The translations under genes were made by a program, and so were the position numbers. Positions 46,168 through 58,000 of a stretch of 64,000 bases of DNA are shown one piece after another; the first letter of the stretch is position 1; every line of letters starts with the position of its first letter. The notes beneath the pieces were generated by a model that was not told the DNA's origin, made no database searches, and saw nothing but the letters and a program-made list of their open reading frames with translations. The stretch is from Saccopteryx bilineata. Its lineage: Eukaryota; Chordata; Mammalia; Chiroptera; Emballonuridae. The stretch lies in the NCBI RefSeq assembly GCF_036850765.1, contig NC_089493.1, positions 187,397,140-187,461,139 of the forward strand, in the 5' to 3' direction.

Positions 46168-46537
46168 CAGGGGTCCCCAAACTTTTTACACAGGGGGCCA
46201 GTTCACTGTCCCTCAGACTGTTGGAGGGCCGGACTATAAAAAAAAAACAACTATGAACAAATCCCTATGCATACTGCACATATCTTATTTTAAAGTAAAA
46301 ATAACAAAACTGGAACAAATACAGTATTTAAAATAAAGAACAAGTAAATTTAAATCAACAAACTGACCAGTATTTCAATGGGAACTATGGGCCTGCTTTT
46401 GACTAATGAGATGGTCAATGTGCTCCTCTCATTGACTACCAATGAAAGAGGTGCCCCCTCCGGAAGTCCAGCGGGGGCTGGATAAATGGCCTCAGGGGGC
46501 TGCATGTGGCCCGCGGGCCATAGTTTGGGGACCCCTG
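46168..46537 (+). mobile_element. Complete hAT-type non-autonomous element, 370 bp
   Basis: A perfect 16-bp terminal inverted repeat CAGGGGTCCCCAAACT / AGTTTGGGGACCCCTG is flanked by CCTTAATG (46160-46167) and TCTTAATG (46538-46545), 7 of 8 identical. The interior is AT-rich and non-coding. It is the intact reference for the fragment at 1-105 and the deleted copy at 8639-8811. Confidence 0.96.
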
Positions 46538-46592
46538 TCTTAATGGAAATGACAGCAATACTCTTTTGAAAATGAATTGAATTTTAGTGTTT

Positions 46593-46939
46593 TGTTTTAA
46601 GTAAGAGGAGGGGAGATAGTGAGACAGACTCCTGCATGTGCTCGGACTGAGATCCACCTGCCAACCCCTATCTGGGGCCAATGCTCAAATCACCGGTTTA
46701 ATTTTTAGTGCCTGAGGCTGATGCTCTGTCTGGACCAACTGAGCTATCCTCAGTATCTGGGGTCATGCTCAGATCTATGGAGCCACTGGCTGCTGGAGGG
46801 GAAGAGGGAGAGAAAGGGGAGAGGAATGGGGAGGAGAGAAACAGATGGTTACTTCTCTTGTATGCCCTGGCCAGGAATTGAACCCAGGAAATCTATATGC
46901 CGGGATGACGCTCTATCCACTGAGCAGACCAGCCAGGGC
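46593..46939 (-). mobile_element. tRNA-derived SINE (family A-like), old diverged copy
   Basis: It keeps the order of family A in reverse (AGACAGACTCCTGCATG near one end, the TGCCCTGGCCAGGAATTGAACCC tRNA-like head at the other), with many substitutions and rearranged middle blocks. Similar TGAATTT...TTAGTGTT phrases flank it (near 46578 and 46940), probably a decayed duplication. Boundaries approximate. Confidence 0.8.
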
Positions 46940-47472
46940 TGAATTTCAGTTTTTAGTGTTGGCCTTACAACTATCCAGATGTCGTCACTGGAATGGTTTG
47001 CGAAAGGCTGAACATGTACTCGTTTGGGTCTGGGATATCCACCGCTCTCCCTCTGTGGCATACTCTCCCTTATACCCTGGCTTGTATCTGGCATGAAGAA
47101 TAGGACGGACTGTGCTTGTTCTTGGAACATGCTCTGTAGTTTTCTTGCCTTTGGCTTTGTGGGAAACGTTTCTGTCCTTTCTAAAGGCTTTTGTCTGTCT
47201 TCTTCATTTGCCCACCTCTGATAGATTCTTCCGACTAGCTCAATCACCTTCTTTCATGAAGCCTGCCAAGGTTACACTGCACTCATTGCAGCTCTTGGAG
47301 TTCTAATTTGCTAAATGCTTTCAAAAATGCTTATTTTACAATTAATGCGTGTATAAATTTGAAAAATAAAATAAATATGAGCGAAAAGAAGAAACACAAT
47401 CACCTGCAGTTTCACCAGTAAGAAGGAAGGTGTCCTTGAGTTTGAGTACTTGTCTTGGGTAAAGAAATATGG

Positions 47473-47509
47473 GTGTGTGTGTGTGTGTGTGTGTGCATGT
47501 GTGTGTGTG
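47473..47509 (+). repeat. (GT)n microsatellite, interrupted
   Basis: GT dinucleotide run with one CA interruption. Confidence 0.93.
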
Positions 47510-47810
47510 CTTGAAAATTATAAAGTGTCTATTATTCGTGTATCTTGTATTCTGTATCCTATATCCTGTATCTTGCTTATTTACTGAACATTATACTATA
47601 AAATGTTAAGTATAGGACTAGTATCTTTTCAATTGTACGTTTAAGTGAGTCTTAGTAGTCATGTGTAAGTTTTTTATGAGGCATTCTAAAGTAATGAATA
47701 AACAGCAAGATGATTAGTTTTCTGTTCACTTATTCAGTATAGGACCTTGTGAAAATTACTTATTCTATTATTTTTGGTGGGAAAAAAGTATTTAATTTAA
47801 AAGGTTATTT

Positions 47811-47900
47811 TGGCAAATTAAATGAAATGATGCAAATAAGATAGTTCACATAATGCTTGGCACATAGTAAACATTCAAAAACACTAATCATTAGAATTAT
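47811..47900 (+). repeat. MIR 3' fragment
   Basis: AATGCTTGGCACATAGTAAAC and the bases around it match the MIR 3' end in forward orientation. Confidence 0.7.
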
Positions 47901-48789
47901 TTGCATTATCATTATTTATTTATTTATTCAACACATGTCAGTTGTGTGTCCAGAAATGTGCTGTATCTAACTAACATAACTTCTAGGAGCTTAAATCTAT
48001 TTAAAGCATTTTCATGAGATAACAGTATTTTCATAATTAACAGCAGGATAGAATGGATAAGCATGTGGCAAATTAGAGCAGCCAAGACTGTAGCCTTAAA
48101 AGTGAAGTAGTGACACACACGTAAAAATTGCAGAGAACAAAGTTTTCTATATCCTGATGAAGATTACACAATGAGCTATCTAAACTTGTCACCTGTTGTC
48201 ACAGGAACTTTCTTTTATGTCATAGATTCTATAGTAAAACAAACAAACAAAAAAAACTCCAAAATAGCTCTGTCACAATCTTCCATTGTCAGTTAATTCC
48301 TGGAACTGGATAACTATGAGAAAACCAATTCTAGTAACGCGAGACTCACCAGCTGTCAGGCAGGGTTAGTCTCCTTAGAGGGACCATATATATACCTGCC
48401 TTGTTGCCACGGTAAACAGCCTATAACTTCATCTTTTTTCAAGGCATGAGTAAATTCCTACCTCATCCATACAAAACCTTCAGACCTCCAAGAGGCCAGA
48501 GGGTGCGGATTAAAATTCATGCCTAGCAGGAACAGCTCCTGTAATCCTCGCCACACTCTTGTACACGGTATTCAAAAGAGGATCCCAAGGACTTTAGCTA
48601 TTGTCTCAGCTCTGCATTTGAACTCTGTTCATGCACAAGCATGGAGCAGCTAGTGTTTTACAAAGGGCAGGGGTGGTTACATTGAAGGTACTCAGCATTA
48701 TCAGGCGTTCCTATGTTTGTGTCTGTTCTATTCTTTTATTACCTTAAGCCTCCGTTGTCAGGTTGAGAACACAGTGAAATTCTGTTAAA

Positions 48790-48791
<2 letters not shown>

Positions 48792-48821
<30 letters not shown>
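48792..48821 (+). repeat. (GT)15 microsatellite
   Basis: Uninterrupted GT dinucleotide run of 30 bases. Confidence 0.96.
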
Positions 48822-48824
<3 letters not shown>

Positions 48825-50109
48825 AATGTGTTTCTCAAAGACCAGAAAAGCAAAAAGAGACTACGAAAAGAAAATCTTAAAGCAAATCTGTGGGTTACTA
48901 TGCCCATCTGGGTCTTTGTTGACTGTGTTCTGCTAGATGATGTGATTAGAAACACCTGTTGTTTTCTTTGCAGAGCCATTGGGAAGGGAAGGGGGTGCCG
49001 CTGGAGCTCAGGGATTAGAGCACGTGGCTGCTGCAGGAGCCTTGGTAAATCGTAGTAAAGCAAGCGCGTAAATACTGGAGTATGCGTCCTTTGTCAATTC
49101 CGCGCTCGTTTGGGAGCATTCTTGGCACGTGCTTCCTTGCGTTTGGCACTATAGACTATTTTAATAATGTTTACACTCTGATTCTGCTCCCTATCTCAAC
49201 AAGCTGTTGAGGAGCCACATTTAAACAAGCATCCCTGCATCTTTTGCTGCTTCTTGAAGAGGGTAGCAGGCTGTTCCCCAGAATAGCCTGTAAAAGATCT
49301 TCTCCAAATAAACGACTTTAATGCTAAGCAAAATGCCACATATGTAAAATAGGTAATGCTGGATTATGTAAAATGCCTTTTCAGAAGATGAGGGAAAAGG
49401 ACTTAGTATCAAATAAAGCTGTCAGCATGGGGAATTCCAGAAATAGTTGTCAAGGTGGTTTGAACTGCTTAATATCGCAATTACTATTTACTTCTGCAAA
49501 TTAGCCTCCATTATCTTATGAAATAATCTGAAGAATAATTTATTTGACTCTCCAGGGGCTTGTGGCCATATCATGAATAGATGTTTAAAAAGCCTGCTAA
49601 GAGTCTTCTAAAACCTAATTTAATCTTTCCATCAAACACTTTTAGTTATTGCTTATTTTCATCAAAACACCACCCCCACCATCCCAATTTCTTAAGGAAG
49701 TATATTCTACATTAGTGTTCATGTATTGGCATGCAGAACAGACAGAATTCACCCTAAGTATGATGGATCAAGAGAAACAACAAAGTAATTGTGCTTTGTT
49801 CTTAGCAAGCTTACTGAATCTCTGAGATATGTAAAGAGGACAGCAATATGAACCAACTCATTTTCTTAATTGGGATCATAGAATGAATGTTGAAACAGAA
49901 AAGGCCTTTAAATAGGAGTCAGTCGAGACTCATCTTTTTGTATTTGATAAAAAGACTCGGAATGCTAAAACAACTGACCCAAGGCTCACAGAAAGATATC
50001 CGGTAGATACAAACCATACAAACAATAATCAGTGCTTGATATCCCCAATTTTCCTTGATGGTTCTGACTCTTGTTGCTTGATCATAAAGAATCAACTGGG
50101 CAAACTCTT

Positions 50110-50250
50110 AAAAAAATTCAGATACCTAGCATTTTCACTTAGATGATCTAAATTATTAGGTGTGGAGTGGAGCTTCAGAATTCTCTCTTTGACAAATGCC
50201 CTTGGAAATTATTGTGATGCAGACACTGTAGAAAACTCTGCACCATAAAA
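50110..50250 (+). repeat. MER20/MER5-type (hAT-Charlie) fragment
   Basis: Phrases TTATTAGGTGTGGAGTGGAG, CAGAATTCTC and AATTATTGTGATGCAGACAC follow the central and distal parts of MER20-class elements with many changes. Non-coding. Confidence 0.45.
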
Positions 50251-51954
50251 ATTTTTTGTCTCTAAGATCAAAGATTACTGCTTCATACTTAATCCTATAT
50301 ACAGTTTCTTAAATGTTTTATTACCTGTTTATTTTTAAATTGTCTGAATTTGAGACTTTGGGGAAGACTTGACATGTAGACCTGTGTGATATCCATTTAT
50401 AAGTCTGTATTCCTGGAACCTGCCTTTATAGTTATGAGATTTATATGCCTATTTTCTGTAATGTTGCCACTTCTTAGAGTCTATCTAGAGTTTTGACCAT
50501 TCGATCAACATTCTATTTAGTAAGATATTGAATCCAAAAATGCACTGAAACTGAAATGCGTGATAGAAACTGATGTTAGGCAGCAGTTAAAATACCTGGC
50601 ACCTGAATGAGCTGCTATGCTTTCATTGTGTGAATTTCCTAGAAAGAAGGCAAATTGTGCATCCGTAAGAGATTAACACCCTTAAATAAAATGACTTCCT
50701 CACACACTCAAAAAAAAACAAACAAAAAAAACAACACTGGTTAAAAAAGATGTCGACTGCTGTCCATGGTGCTAACAGAGAACTTCACTGGGAATGGTGC
50801 CTTTTATACAGCCAGCTTGCGAAGAGCATTTAACAGACACTGCTTTTAATTCCTGTAAGTTTGGCGGTGCCAAGAATATTCAGGCACAGGCTTCAGCACC
50901 CAGAGAGTTCTCCCTGAAGTCAAATGAGTGAAGGGTACCTGCAATTATTTAAATAGACATGTTTGATTTCCAGGTAATTTTTAGAGGCGATAATGATAAA
51001 TGCACAAGTGTTGACTTATTCTTTAAAAAGACAAGTTTAGTCTCTCAGCCAGCTTAGTTTAGCTTAGCCATTTCAGAGACCGCATACTCAACTTCCTGTG
51101 CGAATTGCGCTTTTATACCATCTCATTTGACAATTAAAATGAGGAAACGTGGGAAAAGTCATTGTTTGTTTTTGTTATAGTGCCATCAACGTGTATGGCA
51201 CTGAGAAATAGCCCAGGCATGGCAAACAAAGGCTCTGCCTGCCCCCTGTGGCGTACAATCGAGCAGCATGATACAATACAGAATAATACAATTCAGGACA
51301 GACACGTGGTGATTAACAACCTTTCAAAGTGGCAGTCTTTGCAGAACAGGTGCTTTTTAAGAAATAAATCAGTGGGTGGGGGGCAGATGTACACTGAGAA
51401 GCAGTTGGACAGAAGATACAAATCAGCCTCAGGGGAACAGAGCTAAGGAGGAAAGGTGATCAGGAGAGTGATATGAGCAGTAATTACAGATTCCGGGGCA
51501 GGCTACCTCTGCAGTGAACGGAGAGCTGGGAGGCTCCCGGAAATAACAAGGAGAGCCACATCAGAAAGAAGAAAATAGGAACTGAGGTATTTAATAAAGA
51601 GGAGTCCCGTTCTAGTAGTTCAGGAAAGGAGATGGCTTTGAAAGCATCCACGGAGAGTAACAGAGACAGGGATGTGTGGTACGTCGTACAGAATTTGAAA
51701 TTGTCCTTGAGCCACACAGAAATTCTGGCAGGTATTTGACAAATGAACTCTGAGTTGGTTATGGAAAGAGAAATGAATGGAGTTGTTGAGCTAGAAATGT
51801 ATGTTTAGATGTCATCAATCTGGAACAATGGCTGTGTGAATTCAAACCTACTTTGGAACATGAATCCAGGATTCTGTGGGTTGTCTATGTGTGTGTACGG
51901 TGTTTCAGTACGAACAGCTAATGGAAGCCATGAGGTATTTATATTCATTCCATT

Positions 51955-52150
51955 AACAATGCCTAATATTTACTGAGTGCCTATTACAGCAAAGCACAAT
52001 CCTCAGTATCAGTGATATCATCTCCTTCATTCCTCACAGGTGCTCTGTGAGGTAGGTCATATAAGTATTATAAACTACATTTCACAGGTAAGTCAGTTGA
52101 GGCAAACAAAGACTAAGCAACTTCCAAAAACAGATCATTTGGCCTCAGGC
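51955..52150 (-). repeat. MIR/L2-type ancient repeat fragment
   Basis: TTTACTGAGTGCCTATTACAG, CTCTGTGAGGTAGGTCATAT and TTTCACAGGTAAGTCAGTTG appear in the order expected for the reverse-oriented MIR-class core. Confidence 0.6.
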
Positions 52151-53444
52151 TCCAATCACTGTGTTGCAGATTTCTCTCCAAATCCAGATTCCTGTTCTCA
52201 AGAAAAAAACCATCCATGATGGGATCCTCTGTATTTCCCTGGACTTTAGGGAACGCTGATTTTTGTGTTGCTTATGTAATCCCATATACATATGTATGTT
52301 CCTCCTCTAGGGTTTGCATTCTGCCCAAATCTACTATGTGAATTGGTGAATTAGGATAAACAAGGTAATAGTGGTTGTGGCAAGTACAGTAGATTTAATA
52401 TCTAAGAAGCTAGATGAAGTGTTAAGAAATAGGAAAGAACATCATGAATCTACCCAGTCCCTGTGAAAAAAAAAGAGTATAAAACTGAGAAGTAGAACAT
52501 TTAATAGATTAAAGTTTGAGCCCATGAAAAATATTAGCAAGTAGCTTTTTCTCTATTTGCTTCATTGCAGAAGGCCCACCGTTGCTTATGACTGCCTGTT
52601 TTCTACAGAGTGCATCCAGATAGATTGTAGGGAAATGGAGACTTTAAATAGTTATCCTGTTCTTTACCCCACGTGTAGTCATTTTGCTATGCAGGTTTCC
52701 TTGTGTATTTGCCAATATTTTTCAGAAATACGCTAACCTTGCTTTCTATATTTGTGTGTGTGTGTCTTATTTTCACACCTAAGCTATCTTTTTATCCCAG
52801 GAAACTTTATAAATTCTTAAATGTGAATTATTTCAGGTAGTAGTTTATTTTAAAATACAGTGGGCCCTCAAGCACCCTGGGCTTCAGATAGACATGAAAG
52901 ACACTGCCACAGAAAATCTCTGCTCTGAGAGTGATGGTGACCATCCTAAAAGAACCAAGACCACTAGTTGAAGAACACAGAGCTAAATGCCAGGGACATT
53001 TAAGTAGCTTATTTTCTCATTAAGTGTAACCTTGCATGATGGCAGCATTCCTAGAGCTTGAATAACAATTTTTCAAGTCTTCTCAACCCTGAACAAGCAG
53101 TTCACCAAATAAACAAACAGGAAGGAAGAACACAATAAATCTTGTTGGGTGCTGTGTAGACACAAGATTTTCTAGACTCCTTAAAATAATTTTGAACACA
53201 TATGCACACACTTAACTGTAATAACAGAGGATGGAGTCATTATAGGGGGAAAAGGATAAACATAATTTAAGGGCCATCTAACTCTTCTTATTTCTTCATC
53301 TTTTTTTACAAACTTCTCATATTATAAAAAGTTCCTCAGACTGTTACTAAATCAAATAGCCACAATGAAACTACGATGCTTCATATCAAACAACTCTAGG
53401 GTCTCTCTCCTTCCAAAGCTAAATTTTTTTTTTAATTTCTTCAG

Positions 53445-53766
53445 CCTGATCAGGCAATGGCATAGAGCATCAAACTGGGGAGCAAAGGACTCAGGTTCGA
53501 AACCCTGAGGTCACCAGCTTAAGTGTGGGCTCATCTGGTTTGAGCAAAGCTCACCAGCTTGAGCCCAGGGTCGCTGGCTTGAAGAAGGGTTCACTTGGTC
53601 TGCTGTAACCACCCCCCCCCCCGTCAAGGCACATATGAGAAAGCAATCAATGAACAACTAAGGAGCCACATGAAGAATTGATGCTTCTCATCTCTCTCTC
53701 TTCCTGTCTGTCCCTATCTGTCCCTCTCTGTGTCTCTCGATCTGTCTCTGTTACAAAAAAAAAATA
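53445..53766 (+). mobile_element. tRNA-derived SINE (family B), forward copy
   Basis: The head CCTGATCAGGCAATGGC, a GGTTCGAAACC B box and a run of CACCAGCTT modules lead to CATATGAGAAAGCAATCAATG, a CT-rich zone and an A tail. The flanks AATTTCTTCAG (53434-53444) and AATTCCTTCAG (53767-53777) match at 10 of 11. Confidence 0.9.
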
Positions 53767-53789
53767 AATTCCTTCAGTCCCTGAGCTAA

Positions 53790-55030
53790 AGGTCAGCCAT
53801 ACCACTCCACTGAAATATCTTTTCTATATATGATTGATTATTCTTTTTTTCTGCCTGTTATTTTTTTTTCCTGAATTGAGATATAAGGTATATCAGTGAA
53901 AAAACAGAGAGTCCCTGAATATTTTTTAAAATGTGTACTCTCTATAAACTGCTCACCTATGTAGATATAGTACATTTGTCTCATTCTAGAACATTCTGTC
54001 ACGCTAACCTGTGAGGGGAGAAATGCCTCAGGGGCAATGGTCAATGCGTTCTGATTTCTGTCATCCTAGATTGTTTTCCTGATTGTAGACCTAAAATAAA
54101 TCGAATCAGACAGTGTCTACCTTTTGCATCCGGATTCATTTATCCGGTACAATCTTTCGGAGTTGCATCCAAGTTGTTACGTGTAGCAGAAGTTCACTCT
54201 ATTTTACTACAAGGTGCTTTCCGTTAAATGTACATACCTTAACTTACCAATTCATTCTCTTGTTTGTGTATATTTGCAGTTTTTCTAGTTTGGGGCCATT
54301 ATGAGTAAAGCTGTTAGGGACATGCACTTGTCTCCTCGTGGGCATGTTTGCATTTCTCTTGGTTAAGTGCCTCGTTGCAGGATTGCCGAGTCATAGGGTA
54401 GATGGATGTTTAACTTGATGAGAAGCCTCTGAACAGCTTTTCAAAGCGGATCACTGTTTTGCATTCCCATCAGTAGTGAGTAAAAGTCTGGGTTACTCCA
54501 TAAGTTTACCAACATTTGGCATTTTCAGTCTTTTTAATTTTGACCATTTTAGCACAATATCTTCGTATGATTTTAATTAGCATTTCCTAATGATTAAAGC
54601 TGTTGAGCACTTTTTATCTTGATGTTAGTGTCTACTTGTGAAGTATTTAAGTATTTTGCTGATTTCTGCATTGTTTTTTTATTACTGTTATTTATTTGCA
54701 GGAAACCAATTCATCCAAGCCTACACAGAAATTAATTAAAAATAGAGTAGGAAATGAAAGATAGAAGTTACCCAAACTGCAAACTTTTCAGAGAAAACCT
54801 GGGGAAATGCCTTTATAACATAGACAGAAATGTCTTAGATGGGATGGAGAAAGCCCTGTCCATATAATAAAATATCGCTGTACTAGCATTCATAAAAATT
54901 AAAAACCTCTGCTCATTAACAGCCACCAGTAGGAAAATGAAGAGACATCTCACAGAGAAAATATTCACAACGCATATATCTGACAAGTCCTTGCAGGGGA
55001 TAACTAAAAATCTATTCATTATTAAATATA
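53790..55030. repeat. Old L1 with 5' inversion
   Basis: From about 53860 to 54690 the minus strand carries an L1 3' region (for example ATTGCCGAGTCATAGGGTAG and GATTTTAATTAGCATTTCC in reverse). From about 54745 to 55010 the plus strand carries L1 ORF2 sequence (AAATTAAAAACCTCTGCTC, CGCATATATCTGACAAGTCC). The opposite orientation of adjoining halves fits a twin-priming inversion at 54700-54745. Frames are decayed. Confidence 0.7.
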
Positions 55031-58000
55031 TGGACTTTTTATTTCTTCTTACTGTGGCTTTTTTTTTTTCCACATCATTTGGCCCTGTTTCACTAGCTAC
55101 TACCTGAAAATTGATTTTTCTTCATTGTTATTTTTCTTATTTTGCTCATTTTTAATTCTCTCTAATTCATTTATTTTCATCATTTCTGCGGCTTGTCTTT
55201 AAGTTATTTTCTGATGTGTTACCCAGATCATTGCCCTGGCGATCTGCTCTTTCTAGTCTAATTGTTCCTGGATTGGTCTAAGTTCTTGTCACTCCCAGTG
55301 GGCTCTGTCCACCAGTAGCAACAGCTTCTATGACCTGTTTAGACCTGGAGAACCCCTAGCCAGACCCGCTGTCTCAAGTCTGCATTTTAACAAAACTCCC
55401 AGGTGACTCCTCAGTAAACACAGCACAGCTAGAGAAGAAGTATTGCCACTTGTACGTGTGGTTTCTAATGTCGTGTCGACTGATAGCTCTTAGGTATTTA
55501 GGACATGCCATTCAAATGTGGTCCAGATTTAAACCTCGGCATGCTGAGTATCCCCAGATGGCTGGTGTATAAGTAGGTGTATAAGATACAATATGTTCAA
55601 AAAACAAACTCATTATTTTTCTCCTCTTTTAGTTCCATGTCTCAGTTACTGAAGAGCTGAAGTCAAGTAATTTTTATCTCATAATATTAATGACTAAAAT
55701 ATTTTCAAGCGATCTTACATAAAACTACAATGGTGTGTGGCAATACTCAATTTTTAATTCAGTAAGGCTTGGAGGGTACAGATTGAGTTCTGGAAATAGA
55801 AGAAAAAATAGAAAATAATAACATTAAACGGGATAACATATATTAACTGTGTCAGAGAAAGATATTGATACATGATCTTTCATTCTAAGTAATCTTAGAG
55901 TTCAAAGGTCAAACACCTTTTTCTACATGCAACCAGTTCAGTAACTCACTGACAGGAGTGAACATAAAAAGCTATGTTTGTTATATGTTGTCAGATTATC
56001 ACATTTTTATACCCAAAATATCCATCAGGATAAACTAAAAGTTATGTTTCATTCCATTATTCCTAATCACCAAGAAAGCAAGCCATGTGACTCAGATGAG
56101 AGGAGAAAAATACAAAGTATTTGATTTACATTATATAGAAGAGCAGGAGTTACTACTGAAGTGCTTTTATGGAATTACACACATCCCCTAGGCTCTGAGT
56201 CCAATGACAGTTAAGTTTTTACTGAAAATACTTTGTTTTATCTAAAATGTCAGAATGTCTTTTTTAGTCATGTCACAGAAAGGACTTTTTCCCTTACCAT
56301 TTCTCTAAGGTAAAGACCCAAATTCATGCAGTGCAGCTCACTCTTTCAGGTGAAGTTTGATAGCCTTTTCTGGCTTCTGTTTATAAAAAAAAGAAAGAAA
56401 AGGAGGGAGGGAGGTAGAGAAGGAAAGGAGGAAGGAAGGAAGGAAGGAAGGAAGGAAGGAAGGAAGGAAGGAAGGAAGGAAGGAAGGAAGGAAGGAAGGA
56501 AGGAAGGAAGGAAGGAAGGAAGGAAGGAAGGAAAGGAGGGAGGGAGGGAGGGAGGGAGGAAGGGAGGAAGAAAAAAATCAACAACAAAACAAAACCCACC
56601 TAATTAATTGCCATACTTCAGCCTCATCCTCAGCAAAGTTCAATGGATAAAATATCAGTTAGCATGACTAACAGATGATGGTGTTGTTTTCATTTATAGA
56701 AAGCTTCTGTTGCCTCACTTTATGATCATTAACTCATTAAATCCAACAGCCCAATGATGTTTAGAGTTATAGTTACTCTCTTAAGATGTCTAGAGAAATG
56801 GTTCTCAGGATTGTCTAATTCCAAAGTCAATGCTATTAACTACTCTAACATAGAGGTGTAGTGATGTGTCTTTGCATTTTACTCCCAAGTGTCCTATTTG
56901 GAGAGAAAATTTTAAAAGGGGGGGATCTGAACCCTTTGTACCTCTGGAGGGTAAATTTTCTGCTCTATGGAATTAGAAGAAAAGACTCAGAGAAATAGTA
57001 TTTATATAAACAATGACAACTATGTCTGTCTTACAGAGGGAGGAAAAATGAATCACACCGTGGCATCTGGGTGCATTTGGAAAGTAGGGGTTCCAGTAAT
57101 CCTGGGAAAATATTTTATTTCTGAGCAATGTGTGAACCTGTCTTACACCTCAGCAGTAGGTCAGGTATATACTCATTCCTAATAGGGGCAGTCATCCATA
57201 TGTCTGTCTCTCTCTTTCTCTCAATATCAACATTAAGATGGACCCCAAACTTACTTGTACAACTAGGCACATGACAGTTTCTAGCTGAGAAAACAAATAT
57301 TTCACACGTTTCTGGGATCCTTACCCTGAGCGGACACAGCATCTGCCCATCACCGAGGCATTCTTTCTGAGTGACATCAGGGCTGCCGACAGCATCCACG
57401 TTTTCTGTCTCCATCCATCCACACGCCACCGTATCTTCTTGGGGAGGGCATTGTCATTATAGTTGAAGCTGAAGTCCTGGCAGGCTTTTATCTTGCTGGT
57501 CTGTCCTTATAATACCAAGTGAATCAGGAGGCATCGGGGGTCCCCTGTCGCTCTGTCAGTCAGTGTGGCGGTTACCAGCTTTCTGTAACACGCTGAAGCA
57601 ATGGAGGGAGGCAGTCACTGTGTGCAGTGTCCACATTCAGCATTTTTTCTTCCTCTTCTATAAGAACCCTGAGATACTTGGGGGGAAAAAACTGAGGAGC
57701 ATTAAGTTTGCAGTGTTTGACTGGGTCATGAGTTTTAATCAATGTTTGTAAATTTCCAGTCGTCTTTCCAGCCGCTAGCTAATGAAGTGCTTCTAAAATT
57801 TAAAGATTCAAAAAAATAAATTTTAAGTTTAAGAAAAACTTTTTAGGCTGGACACAGTTAAATGCATCTTCCTAAGAGGTCAGTATTTAGATGTTGAGGG
57901 AATAAATGACTCAAATAAGACAATGCATGTGGAGCCAGTTAGAGAGATATAATTTACAATGTATACATTTCCCCGTAACTGGGGCCTTTCCCTTCATTGC

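Larger units (their letters stand above)
46961..53433. other. Mostly unique AT-rich sequence, no gene seen
   Basis: 6.5 kb with GT microsatellites (47473, 48792), MIR fragments (47811, 51955), a MER20-like fragment (50110) and short low-complexity A/C runs (50709-50735). No exon or RNA gene is supported. Confidence 0.4.

Noticed and set aside
48404..48418. Second X-box-like site GTTGCCACGGTAAAC
   Set aside because: Departs from the RFX consensus at the central T and at the 3' end; too weak to list beside the perfect site at 61782.
56326..56607. Lys/Glu/Gly repeat protein frame
   Set aside because: Pure product of the AAGG microsatellite.
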